Counted from the first letter of the stretch, positions 34,779-43,621 are shown. The stretch is 44,135 nucleotides of DNA from Candidatus Gastranaerophilales bacterium (GCA_944323275.1 CALUSA010000010.1:1-44135); one strand, 5' to 3'. Translations and numbers: made by a program. The notes: generated from the letters alone by a model not told the origin.

Positions 34779-36128
34779 ATGAAAATAAGTAAAATTTCTC
34801 CACAAAATGTAAAAAGAACAAGAGCAAATTCTCAGCATAAAGAACAGGATTTAACAAGCTTTGGCGCAAATGAAAATAAAACAGTTGTAGAAACAAAGAA
34901 TGCCTCTGATGCAATAAAAAGCAATTTCCTCTCGGGTATATCTTTTAAAGGTCAGACGCAGGATATTGTACACAAAAGAATCGGTACGGCAGGATGTATC
35001 GCCATTGGCAGAGAACCTAACTATAATGATTCTTTCTGTTCAATTGAACAAAAAATCGGTGAAACTCCGTTGAGTCATGCCAATTCATCTATTGAAAAAA
35101 CACATAACGCTTATACCACAAACAGAGTTTATTTTGCTGATCCCGAAGAATACGTATCCGAGCAGACAAAGCATGATCATGATTATATAGTTTATGACAA
35201 TCAGCCTAAATACCCGAGGCTGGAAGAAGTTAGAGAAAATTATTTCAATATAAATCGTAATGCCAAAAACTACGGGCAGAATTTTAAAACGCTTGCGGAA
35301 TACTACTACAGATTAGAGCTGGCTGATAAAAAAGAATTGCAAAAATTAATAGATGAAAAAAACAGTTTCCAGCACGAATATGATATTTCTGCAGGATACA
35401 AACACGACCTTGATGAAAAAGCTAATGAGTACCCTTGGCAGTCTGAAGATTTGAGAAGGGATAAAGAAAAGGCAGATTATTTCTATAGTATAAATTCTGA
35501 AAAATATGAAAATCTTAACCGGAAAATAGGTTATTATACGGACAGAATTAATCATTCTAAAATGCAGCAAAGAAAAGCTATACAGGCTTTTAAAATTTTT
35601 GATGAAGTCGGTTTGATGTTTTTTGAGCGTGATAATGCAAGGAATCAGATTGAGTATAAAAAATGGTGTATGCGCAATTCTCAAGAGGCAATAACCAAAA
35701 ATAACAAACTCTTAAACGATTTTAGAAGACAAAAAGCCGAGCTTGAAAAACAAATTAAGGGCACTCAGGAATGGAAAGACCTTAATGATGAAAAAGTTAA
35801 TGCACCTGATACTGACTACAGCCAGTACGGTTATGATGAAGCTCAGAGAAGAAGAAGTGAAGAAATAAGAGAAAAGGACGAAGCAAAAGAAGAAAGCAAA
35901 AGGGTCGCTAAAAAATTGGTTATTTTGCACGACAGATTAAATAAAATAGATATGAATCTAAAACAGGGGGAAAGGGCAAACAGAGAGCACCAGCTGTTGA
36001 TTGACAGATACAGAAAAGTACTCCCCGAATTGGAAGCAGGATTTAAATATAAATCTGAAGAAATCCAAAAATTCTATCCTAAAATGGAACAATTCTATCG
36101 TGATAATATAGAAGAATGGCAGTATTAA
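34779..36128 (+). CDS. long coiled-coil protein with SFKG motif, 449 aa
   Basis: The first 80 residues are polar and contain SFGA and, further on, GISFKGQTQ. From about residue 150 to the end the protein is predicted to be long charged helices with heptads (KKELQKLIDEKNSFQHEYD, KAELEKQIKGTQEWKDL), that is, a coiled coil of about 300 residues. No enzyme motif, membrane segment or signal peptide is visible. AAAGGAG inside the end of the radical SAM gene precedes ATG 34779, which lies one base after that gene's stop. The GH13-like gene starts 13 bases before its stop. It might be a scaffold or a substrate of its neighbours. Confidence 0.75.
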   Translation: MKISKISPQNVKRTRANSQHKEQDLTSFGANENKTVVETKNASDAIKSNFLSGISFKGQTQDIVHKRIGTAGCIAIGREPNYNDSFCSIEQKIGETPLSHANSSIEKTHNAYTTNRVYFADPEEYVSEQTKHDHDYIVYDNQPKYPRLEEVRENYFNINRNAKNYGQNFKTLAEYYYRLELADKKELQKLIDEKNSFQHEYDISAGYKHDLDEKANEYPWQSEDLRRDKEKADYFYSINSEKYENLNRKIGYYTDRINHSKMQQRKAIQAFKIFDEVGLMFFERDNARNQIEYKKWCMRNSQEAITKNNKLLNDFRRQKAELEKQIKGTQEWKDLNDEKVNAPDTDYSQYGYDEAQRRRSEEIREKDEAKEESKRVAKKLVILHDRLNKIDMNLKQGERANREHQLLIDRYRKVLPELEAGFKYKSEEIQKFYPKMEQFYRDNIEEWQY

Positions 36129-37987
36129 ATCAGTATAAATTTTATAATATAAACCCGAAAGATTGTTTGGACCTGCCGTTTGAACAATCTTTCTCAATGT
36201 TGAAAGAACTTTTAGGCGAGTCAACATTAAATAATGCTTTGGATATATCATCGTCCTATCCGTCACCGCTGGCAGACTGTAAAGATACTCAATGGTGTAA
36301 AACAATAAAAATAATCGGTATTAACCCTAGATTAACCAAAACCTTCTGGGGGATTGTAAAATATGCAATGACTTTCCCCGAGTCAGGTATTCACCTTATG
36401 CCGCTTTGGACAACTGGGGATAAGGGCAGTCTTTATGTACAAACCTCTTGGCGGCTTAATGAAGAATTTTTAGATACAGATTTGGCTAAGTCGGGCTATG
36501 ATACTGCCGAAAAACAATTGAAGCTTGTTATTAATATATTACATGCTCTGGGCAAAATTGTCGGTTTTGATGCTTTGCCGCATGTTGATAATTTTTCTGA
36601 AATTACGTTGCTTAATCCGGGATTTTTTGAATGGGCGAAACTTAATAAGCAAAAAAACTCTCAGCTTTTTTATCCCGATGTTGATTATAACTTTATCTAC
36701 AAAGAGGTTGAAAACATTATAATTTCCACTCTTAACGCACATGATAACCTTTTTGAGCTGCAGGAAAATGAACGGGAAAGTATTATTTTTCCTCAAAACA
36801 CAGATAGAACTGCTGTTAGAATAAAATTAATGAAAAAAATCAGGGCTGCAGGGCTTGAACCTTTGCCTGTTACGGAACATTCGCCTATGCGACCTGTAGT
36901 ATTTCAAAAAATAAAAAAATCCGGCTCTAACAGCTGGGCTGTTTTTGATGTGAAAAATCGTTCCAATGCAGCAAAAGTTATAGGCTGCATTACCCCTTAT
37001 AAATGGTATAAAATCGATACTCAGGGATATCCTGTTAAAAATGCACCGGAAGATGATGTTTGGAGCTATTATTCCGGAAAAATAGCCGATTTTCAAAACG
37101 AATATAATTTTGATTTTTTAAGAGCCGACATGGCTCACAATCAAATTTCGCATTCGCATATTTCAAATGAAAAAGACGAAAATGAAAAGCAGGAAATGTG
37201 GGCGTATCTAAAAAATAAAATTTCTTCTCAAAAACCCTATTTTGCCCTTCTTGCTGAGGCTTTTTATAATACTTATTACATAAACGGTATCTCGGATATG
37301 ATTAATAAAAAAGCCGATATTGTCCTTGGTAATATGAACTTTAAATACCTTAATAACGAATTTATTGACACTATCGATGACTTTTTAAAACCCTTTAGAG
37401 AAAACTTCCCGTTTTATCCGTGTATTTGTACTTTTTCAAATGACGGTGATTTAAAAGAGCATTCTAAGTATTTTCAATCAGAAGAAGCTAACGAGGTCAG
37501 ATTCTTTATTTCAATGTTTTTAAATTTGCCGTCTTATACCGGCATGGGATATGAAACAAAATCATTAAAGCCTCAAAAATCAAATGAGTTTTCTAACGAA
37601 TATGTTAAAAATCAATCCAAACCTTATCAATGGGGCAAAAATGCAGTTCTGTACGGACAGATTACGAAAATGCGTGAGTTGTACGTAAAATACAAATCAA
37701 TAATTGATAATTGCAGGCTGGATTTAATAAATAGTGAGAATAATGCTCTTGTCTGGTGTTATTATTCTGATAATGAGCCAAAGCTTTTGTTTGCAGTAAA
37801 TTTGAATCCTAACAAGCACGATATAAAAATCAAGCTGCCCTGTAATGTTGAATATGCAACCCTGTCTTATACCAACTCAAAATATGATGAAATTTGTATT
37901 GACTTAAATTCGTACAATATTGATATTGAAAACATTTACATTGGCGAATGTCTGATATTAGAACTTGATAAAGCTCTAGTTATTTGA
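36116..37987 (+). CDS. divergent GH13-like (alpha-amylase clan) protein, 623 aa
   Basis: Four regions follow the order of the alpha-amylase fold. Region I is GFDALPHVDNF (151-160); region II is FLRADMAH with Asp338 as the likely nucleophile; region III is LLAEAFYN with Glu381; region IV is TFSNDGD with Asp443. The block MPLWTTGDKGSLYVQTSW resembles the early loops of GH13. Overall similarity is weak, so the substrate, hydrolase or transferase activity is open. There is no signal peptide; it should act inside the cell. It overlaps the coiled-coil gene by 13 bases and its 3' end overlaps the convergent YkgJ-type gene by 12 bases. Confidence 0.75.
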   Translation: MAVLNQYKFYNINPKDCLDLPFEQSFSMLKELLGESTLNNALDISSSYPSPLADCKDTQWCKTIKIIGINPRLTKTFWGIVKYAMTFPESGIHLMPLWTTGDKGSLYVQTSWRLNEEFLDTDLAKSGYDTAEKQLKLVINILHALGKIVGFDALPHVDNFSEITLLNPGFFEWAKLNKQKNSQLFYPDVDYNFIYKEVENIIISTLNAHDNLFELQENERESIIFPQNTDRTAVRIKLMKKIRAAGLEPLPVTEHSPMRPVVFQKIKKSGSNSWAVFDVKNRSNAAKVIGCITPYKWYKIDTQGYPVKNAPEDDVWSYYSGKIADFQNEYNFDFLRADMAHNQISHSHISNEKDENEKQEMWAYLKNKISSQKPYFALLAEAFYNTYYINGISDMINKKADIVLGNMNFKYLNNEFIDTIDDFLKPFRENFPFYPCICTFSNDGDLKEHSKYFQSEEANEVRFFISMFLNLPSYTGMGYETKSLKPQKSNEFSNEYVKNQSKPYQWGKNAVLYGQITKMRELYVKYKSIIDNCRLDLINSENNALVWCYYSDNEPKLLFAVNLNPNKHDIKIKLPCNVEYATLSYTNSKYDEICIDLNSYNIDIENIYIGECLILELDKALVI

Positions 37988-38593
37988 TTCTGCCTGCTTG
38001 TCGTCAATTTCAACAAACCAGTCAATCAACGGTTTTTTTTCACCGAAGGCAAAATTGAATTTTTGTTCAAAGCTGGATTCTGTTAAAAATCCGTACCTTA
38101 TGTTAAATGCTACCGGTTCTGCTTCTATGCCAGAGGCTTTATATTTTTCAGCGGATATAGTGCTTTTGTCGTCAGCAAGAACATTGGCGTAGTTCAATCC
38201 CTGAAAACTGCAAAAAGGAACCTGTGTTTTTCCGTTTGTACCTATATACAATAAACCGAAGGTTCTGCAAATTATGCCTCTGTATTCATAAACGCAGCAT
38301 TTGTTATTTATTAAAAACGGGCAATCATACAGAAATTTACCTTCTCCGTTAAAGTTGCGCTTAGCCTCTTTTACCTTTTTTACATTTTCTGCAATAATAT
38401 TTTTTGTTGCTTCGTCAAGCTTGCTCACACCGTTCATAAGATATATTACTTCCATTTGTGAAAATGGAAATTCTGCATTCTGACAGCATTTGGCGCAGCC
38501 TTCTTTGCAGCAGATATAAGGTTTTTGTTTGTGAAAAAAAGTAGTTAGTTTTTCGTTTAAAAACTCCAGATATTTTTTATAATTTTCAATCAT
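37976..38593 (-). CDS. YkgJ-type cysteine-cluster protein, 205 aa
   Basis: Near the N-terminus lies a cysteine cluster (C28, C29, C33, C36, C37 in YICCKEGCAKCC), followed by CPFLINNKCCVYEYRGIICRTFG, the pattern of the YkgJ/UPF0153 family that binds zinc or iron-sulfur. Its function is unknown. The start is ATG 38593 with GGGA upstream; a GTG further up is less likely. Its last 12 bases overlap the convergent GH13-like gene, so transcripts may interfere. A perfect 9-base inverted repeat lies at 38621-38644 before it. Confidence 0.85.
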   Translation of the reverse strand: MIENYKKYLEFLNEKLTTFFHKQKPYICCKEGCAKCCQNAEFPFSQMEVIYLMNGVSKLDEATKNIIAENVKKVKEAKRNFNGEGKFLYDCPFLINNKCCVYEYRGIICRTFGLLYIGTNGKTQVPFCSFQGLNYANVLADDKSTISAEKYKASGIEAEPVAFNIRYGFLTESSFEQKFNFAFGEKKPLIDWFVEIDDKQAESNN

Positions 38594-38620
38594 TTTGTCC
38601 CTGTACACAGCTCACATATC

Positions 38621-38644
38621 CTTTAATCTCTTTTTAGATTAAAG
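38621..38644 (-). promoter_or_regulatory. inverted repeat before the YkgJ-type gene
   Basis: CTTTAATCT (38621-38629) and AGATTAAAG (38636-38644) pair perfectly with a 6-base loop, 28 bases before the ATG. No T-run follows on the minus strand, so it may be an operator or a leader hairpin instead of a terminator. Confidence 0.4.
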
Positions 38645-38674
38645 GTATGGAAATTGATTTTAACTATCACATCG

Positions 38675-38712
38675 ATAAAAAACTGCTGTTATTCCCTGTG
38701 TAAACAGCAGTT
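38675..38712 (-). terminator. terminator of the secreted hydrolase gene
   Basis: On the minus strand AACTGCTGTT (38703-38712 arm) and AACAGCAGTT (38681-38690 arm) pair perfectly over ten bases with a 12-base loop and are followed by a T-run. Confidence 0.85.
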
Positions 38713-38759
38713 CTTTATTTTATTTTAGATACTGTTAGCAGATTTAGTCAAGCTTTTAG

Positions 38760-40049
38760 TTATAATGACCATTCCTGATGGTTGGAAAGATATTTTGAGT
38801 AGAACTCGCCGAGCTTTTCTACCGCAGGTGCAATATACTCTGTTTTGTCAAACAGACCAAAGTGTGAGGCATTTGGTATAACAAAATATTCTTTGGGTGC
38901 TTGTGCTTTATCATAGGCTTCTTTGCTAAAGTAGGCTGTTTCTGCGTTCCCGCCAACAATAAACATTACGGCTCGTGGTGAAATACTTTCCGGTTTGTCA
39001 AAAGCAGTAAACGCCATTTGTTTATCAAGACTTGTGTAGAGATATTTGTTTACAGCTCTCGGGTGTGCACCACGTGTGGTTTTATAGTATTCGTATCCTT
39101 CTTTGTACATCGCCGAAGCGTTCGAGGGGATTTCTTTTTTTGAATCTGGTACATATTCAACGTATTTATATGATTTTCCGTTAACTTCTCTTGTCCTTTG
39201 TTCTGCTATGTTTTTAAGCTTTTGTTTTTGTTGATCTTCCGTTAATGTATCACCAAGCCCCTGACGTCTTGCCCTGCCTAAATCGAAGGCTGAAACAGTT
39301 GCAACGGCTTTTATTCGCATTTCTGTTTCTGCCGCATTAAAGGCATAGCCGCCGCCTGAGCATATACCTAAAACTCCGATATTATCTTTATCAACAAAAG
39401 GCAATGTTGTCAGGTAATCAACAGCACTACGCACATCTTCTACCCGTGAAGCAGGATCTTCGACATATCTCGGTTCACCGCCGCTTTCGCCCTGATATGC
39501 AGCGTCATACGCAAGTGTTACAAAACCTTTTGCAGCAAGTTTTTGTGCATACAAGCCTGCTGTCTGTTCTTTTACCCCGCCGGACGGTGGAACAACGATA
39601 ATTGCCGGATATTCTCTTTCTTTATCAAAATCTTTAGGTACGTATATTTCTGCTGCAATTTTTATATTGTCACACTGTTTTAAGTAAAAGACTTTTTCTT
39701 TCATATATTGTGCTTCTTGTTTTACGGGTTTAACCTGTTCTTCTTTTTTAACAGCATCTTTTGTTTTGTCTTTTTTAGCTTTTGATTTTTCTGTTTTTGG
39801 GACATTTTTATCCGTTGTAGAAGTTTGTGCTGCCGTAACAGGTTTTATAGCTTCTTGCTGCTCTGGTTTCGCTGATTTTTGTTCTGTTTCGTTTTGGAAA
39901 TTCTCCTTCATTGCCGGCGAATCAATTTTTAATTCAATCTGTTCCTGCGTTTTACTTTTTGCAGGTGCTTTTTGTTTTGCAGAAGCACTAAATTGAACGA
40001 GTGACATAAGCATACATGCTGCAAGAGCTGCTGTTAGTGTTTTTTTCAT
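38760..40049 (-). CDS. secreted alpha/beta hydrolase with a low-complexity linker, 429 aa
   Basis: A signal peptide (residues 1-25) is followed by about 90 residues made mostly of Lys, Glu, Gln, Ala and Thr (KTEKSKAKKDKTKDAVKKEE), which should be unfolded and may bind the wall. Residues 117-425 form an alpha/beta hydrolase of the dienelactone-hydrolase type. Ser231 lies in LGICSGGGYA, the histidine in NASHFGLFD, and the acid is probably in the region VGGNAET, where Glu would replace Asp. An esterase or deacylase in the envelope is the likely role. The start is ATG 40049 with AAAGG upstream. It lies 29 bases after the DUF1893-DUF362 gene, so the two are probably co-transcribed. Confidence 0.85.
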   Translation of the reverse strand: MKKTLTAALAACMLMSLVQFSASAKQKAPAKSKTQEQIELKIDSPAMKENFQNETEQKSAKPEQQEAIKPVTAAQTSTTDKNVPKTEKSKAKKDKTKDAVKKEEQVKPVKQEAQYMKEKVFYLKQCDNIKIAAEIYVPKDFDKEREYPAIIVVPPSGGVKEQTAGLYAQKLAAKGFVTLAYDAAYQGESGGEPRYVEDPASRVEDVRSAVDYLTTLPFVDKDNIGVLGICSGGGYAFNAAETEMRIKAVATVSAFDLGRARRQGLGDTLTEDQQKQKLKNIAEQRTREVNGKSYKYVEYVPDSKKEIPSNASAMYKEGYEYYKTTRGAHPRAVNKYLYTSLDKQMAFTAFDKPESISPRAVMFIVGGNAETAYFSKEAYDKAQAPKEYFVIPNASHFGLFDKTEYIAPAVEKLGEFYSKYLSNHQEWSL

Positions 40050-40078
40050 CAAATAAACCTTTCTTCATACTTTTATTA

Positions 40079-41437
40079 CTAATTATTTACCGGTATTAAT
40101 TTATATTTTCTTACACCGACACCGAGTTCAGAGGCTGCTTCTACAGTGTGGATACCGTGCCTTGATTCGATGCGTTGAATTAAAGAAGCTTTGCCTGTGT
40201 CATCAGAGTTATAGACTAAATCTACGCAAGCCTGATCAAGTGCAACAGGGTCATCTGATGCAAGTATTCCGATATCTGCCATTTCCGGCGGTGACGGATT
40301 GTTGTTGCAATCGCAATCAACTGACATTTTGCTCATGACATTAATAAAAGTAATATTACCCTTCATATAGTCCATAACTGATTTGTCTGCATCTGCCATT
40401 GCTTCTAAAAATTTGTCCTGTTCGCAGGTCCATATTTTATCAGGCTCGCCTGCTCCGTGAATACAGGCTTTGCCGTGCGAAGATGCAATACCTATAGACA
40501 TATTTTTGAGTGCTCCGCCAAAGCCGCCCATTTGGTGTCCTTTAAAGTGCGACAATACAAGCATTGAATCATAATTTTTGAGATGCGAGCCTACATAATT
40601 AACTTTTATTTGTTTGCCGTTTTTTACAGGCAGCTCCATTTCTCCGTCTTCATCCATAATATCTACTTTTGCAATTTTATCAAAGCCGTGTTCTTTTATA
40701 ACCTGTTTGTGTTCTTCCGTTGTATCTCTCCTGCCTGCGTATGCTGTATTGCATTCGACAATTGTTCCGTTAAGGTAATCAATAAGCGGTTTCATAAATT
40801 CAGGTTGTAAGAAATTATGCCCGCCTGGTTCGCCTGAATGTACTTTTACTGCGACCTTTCCTGAAAGCTTTTTACCAAGCGTTTTGTATATTTCAACAAG
40901 TGCCTCAGGTGTTATATCACTTGTGTAATATACAATTGCCGTATCAGGATAAACTTTTTTGTAAATCAAACCGTAAGCCTGTGCCGGACTTGTAGCATTT
41001 TTTGTCAGATCTTCAAACGGACACAAGCCTGTTTTGGTTCTGTTTTGAATTTCGTTTACTACGTGTTTTGCTTCATATTTAACATTGTTTTTCTTTAAAA
41101 TTTCTATAGCCGGTTTTGAGATTGTGTCGGCATAAACATATTTTGCATGTCCGTAAACATAAAGGTATGCAGCAGCTCTGCCAACAGTTTTGTCAAAAGC
41201 AAATGAGTCTTTAAAATCATCATTTTCCAAATACAATAAAAGAGGTACAAGACCGTGCTGTGAGTATGTTTTTATTTGGTCGTTGTCGCTGTATATAACA
41301 AGTGATTCTGTGTTGAGTTTATCAATAAGCATTGATTTTGTTTTTGTACTGAGTTTGCTTTCTTTGCATAAAACAGGGGCACAAAAAAGTAATATACCCA
41401 TTAGCGAAAGCAAAGTTATTTTCAATATTTTGTACAT
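40079..41437 (-). CDS. secreted DUF1893-DUF362 fusion protein, 452 aa
   Basis: A signal peptide (about 24 residues) precedes a DUF1893 domain (about 40-145) with LVIYSDNDQIKTYSQ, FDKTVGRAAAYLYV and NRTKTGLCPFEDLTKN. A DUF362 domain (about 190-445) follows, with VKVHSGEPGGHNFLQPEF and the hallmark SHFKGHQMGGFGGALKN. DUF362 proteins are usually linked to iron-sulfur clusters, and here the region near CDCNNNP could hold one; no ferredoxin domain is present. Both parts are of unknown function. ATG 41437 follows GAGGAGG. Linked to the hydrolase gene downstream by a short gap. Confidence 0.85.
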   Translation of the reverse strand: MYKILKITLLSLMGILLFCAPVLCKESKLSTKTKSMLIDKLNTESLVIYSDNDQIKTYSQHGLVPLLLYLENDDFKDSFAFDKTVGRAAAYLYVYGHAKYVYADTISKPAIEILKKNNVKYEAKHVVNEIQNRTKTGLCPFEDLTKNATSPAQAYGLIYKKVYPDTAIVYYTSDITPEALVEIYKTLGKKLSGKVAVKVHSGEPGGHNFLQPEFMKPLIDYLNGTIVECNTAYAGRRDTTEEHKQVIKEHGFDKIAKVDIMDEDGEMELPVKNGKQIKVNYVGSHLKNYDSMLVLSHFKGHQMGGFGGALKNMSIGIASSHGKACIHGAGEPDKIWTCEQDKFLEAMADADKSVMDYMKGNITFINVMSKMSVDCDCNNNPSPPEMADIGILASDDPVALDQACVDLVYNSDDTGKASLIQRIESRHGIHTVEAASELGVGVRKYKLIPVNN

Positions 41438-41504
41438 ATAACCTCCTCATTGCTTACAGTATATAATAAAATTTTAATATACAGCAAATCTTTAATTTAT
41501 AGAT

Positions 41505-41536
41505 AAAAAGCGGTTGTCATAAAACAACCGCTTTTG
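41505..41536 (-). terminator. terminator of the 250-aa secreted protein gene
   Basis: Arms 41506-41517 and 41524-41535 pair perfectly over 12 bases with a 6-base loop and end in a T-run on the minus strand. Confidence 0.88.
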
Positions 41537-41553
41537 GTAATTTTGTTTCAGAT

Positions 41554-42306
41554 TTATTTTGTTTGTGCTTTTTTCAGACATAAATCTTTGCATAAAATAA
41601 TTTTTATTGCTTCGCCTGCTTTGGCGTGGTATTTAAGCCCCGGGGTAACAAGACCCGTAATCAACCCTACAGTACAGCCGACAGGGATACCTATTGCAAA
41701 TCCTGTACCGAGTTTTGCAGGGTTGGGTATAAAGGCAAAGCCGACACCCGCACCTGCGCCAACAGCACCGAGTCCTACTGTAGAAGCGGCAAGTTTACCG
41801 GCAGTCATCCAGGGACCTTCTTTAAGTGCACCGTCTTTTGTAAACGGTTTAGCTGACATAGCCATGGCAGAACCGTCAGGGAATACAATGCATTCAAAGT
41901 TTAAGTAAACTCTTGCATTTTTGTTAAACCATTTTGGTTTTTCTATTTTTAACACCGTTGCAACTACTTTAGAGTTTGCCGGTATCAATAAAGTCCCTTC
42001 TTGGGTATAAATAGCCTCAGGTGCAACAAAGTTTACTCTTTCGCCTGCTTTAGCATTTTCAGACCATAATTTGCAGTCGAACACAACCTGCATAACGTTG
42101 CCTTTTGTGATGATATTGTTGTTTTTTGTAATCAAAACAAGGTCAGACTGGGCTTTTCTTTCTTTAAACATGTGTTCTTCGGCAATTACTCCGGGGTAAT
42201 TGGCAGCACCTGCCGCAAAGACCTGTGCCCCTAAGAGCATAATCATAAATGTTGAAACGACTTTTTGGGATAAATTCTTTGTAAAAGTTGTTTTTAACGA
42301 TTTCAT
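41554..42306 (-). CDS. secreted protein homologous to the C-terminal part of the SLH protein, 250 aa
   Basis: A signal peptide (about 35 residues) is followed by a beta-rich domain (about 60-155) with LWSENAKAGERVNFVAPE and LIPANSKVVATVLKIEKP, then EGPWMTAGKLAASTVG and a Gly/Ala-rich hydrophobic tail (GAVGAGAGVGFAFIPNP). The same domain and PW-containing segment occur in the SLH protein at 18150. The start is ATG 42306, with GGAGG nine bases upstream; the TTG at 42321 lies within that box and is rejected. Function unknown, probably an envelope protein. It precedes a terminator. Confidence 0.78.
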   Translation of the reverse strand: MKSLKTTFTKNLSQKVVSTFMIMLLGAQVFAAGAANYPGVIAEEHMFKERKAQSDLVLITKNNNIITKGNVMQVVFDCKLWSENAKAGERVNFVAPEAIYTQEGTLLIPANSKVVATVLKIEKPKWFNKNARVYLNFECIVFPDGSAMAMSAKPFTKDGALKEGPWMTAGKLAASTVGLGAVGAGAGVGFAFIPNPAKLGTGFAIGIPVGCTVGLITGLVTPGLKYHAKAGEAIKIILCKDLCLKKAQTK

Positions 42307-42453
42307 AATTTTATCCTCCAATTTTGGATTTAGGGAAATATCCGTACACTCATAATTTTGTAGTTATATTAGCATAATGTTGTGATAATAACAATATTTT
42401 TTGCTGATATTTAAATGTATATTACAAAATAGAATAGAATTGTAAATTACTCT

Positions 42454-43491
42454 TTAGTCATATTTTACGGCTACTTTAAGGCAGTTATCACATTTTGTTT
42501 TAAAGTAGTCATAGGCTTTTTCTATATTGTCAAAATCAAAGTATTTTGATATTAACACATCTGTTGAAATTTCTTTCTTTTCTATCATTTGAAGCAGTTT
42601 TGTGCAATGTATTGCGTCAACTCCTCCTGTTTTGAAAATGAGATTTTTTCCGTACATTTCAGGCAGCGGTAAGGTTTGATTTTCTTCATACATTGCTACT
42701 ATTGCAACAGTGGCATTAGCTCTTGCAATCTGCCAGGCTGTTTGAAAAGTATTTTTTCCGCCAGCAGCTTCAATTACACAGTCTGCACCTCTGTTGCTGG
42801 TATGTTTTAAAATTTCATCATTAATGTTTTGTGTGTCAGGATTGATTATTATGTCAGCATAACCTTTATTTATTGCAAGTTTTAGTCTGTAATCATCAAT
42901 ATCAATGCCGATTATAGGTTTTGCACCCATTGCCCTGGCTGATTGCATTGCACAAATGCCGACAGGTCCGCAGCCGATTACTGCAACGGTGTCTTCGGGT
43001 TTAACTTCACAAAGTTCGGCACCGAAGTATCCGCTGGAAAGTATGTCGCCGACGAATAATGCATCACTGTAACTTAAAGAGTCGGGGATTTTTGTTAATC
43101 CTGTATCTGCAAACTGTACACGCACATACTCTGCCTGACATCCGTCTATGCTGCAGCCGAGTTTCCAGCCGCCGTTTTGACAGTTATTAATATAGCCGTG
43201 TTTACAAAAATAGCATTCGCCGCAGAAGGTTTCGCAATTTGCACTAACTCTGTCACCTGCAGAGAGGTCTTTTATATCGCTTCCAATTTCAACAATTTCA
43301 CCCACAAATTCGTGCCCCAGGGTTACGCCTTTAATGGCATTTGGCACAGCACCGTTTATTATATGCAGGTCGCTGGTGCAAATTGAGGACATTGTGACTT
43401 TGACAATTGCGTCACGGGCGTCAATAATTTTCGGCTCAGGCTTTTTCACGAGTTTTGTTTTGTGTAAGTCGTCCCAGATGAGTGCTTTCAT
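42454..43491 (-). CDS. zinc-dependent medium-chain alcohol dehydrogenase, 345 aa
   Basis: Catalytic zinc ligands are Cys38 (ICTSDLH) and His60-Glu61 (LGHEFVG). The structural zinc site is Cys90, 93, 96 and 104 (CGECYFC...NC). An NAD-binding Rossmann motif, VIGCGPVGICAMQSA, lies in the middle. It belongs with threonine/sorbitol/alcohol dehydrogenase-like MDR enzymes, which oxidise or reduce alcohols with NAD(P). The substrate is unknown; fermentation of sugars to alcohols would fit. Transcribed on its own, its 5' end faces the tRNA-Arg region. Confidence 0.93.
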   Translation of the reverse strand: MKALIWDDLHKTKLVKKPEPKIIDARDAIVKVTMSSICTSDLHIINGAVPNAIKGVTLGHEFVGEIVEIGSDIKDLSAGDRVSANCETFCGECYFCKHGYINNCQNGGWKLGCSIDGCQAEYVRVQFADTGLTKIPDSLSYSDALFVGDILSSGYFGAELCEVKPEDTVAVIGCGPVGICAMQSARAMGAKPIIGIDIDDYRLKLAINKGYADIIINPDTQNINDEILKHTSNRGADCVIEAAGGKNTFQTAWQIARANATVAIVAMYEENQTLPLPEMYGKNLIFKTGGVDAIHCTKLLQMIEKKEISTDVLISKYFDFDNIEKAYDYFKTKCDNCLKVAVKYD

Positions 43492-43621
43492 AATTTACCC
43501 TCTATATTTGTAATGCAAATTTATTATACACGATTAAACTGACTTGTGTTTTTGAAATTTTTTATATTATTATATGAGTATATTTAGTTTTGTCGCTGTG
43601 GTATGTCCACCTGCAACTGGA

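Noticed and set aside
33512-36128. Radical SAM gene and neighbour as a RiPP (modified peptide) cluster
   Set aside because: No short precursor peptide with a core sequence is next to it; the neighbour is a 449-residue coiled-coil protein. A protein-modifying role is still possible.
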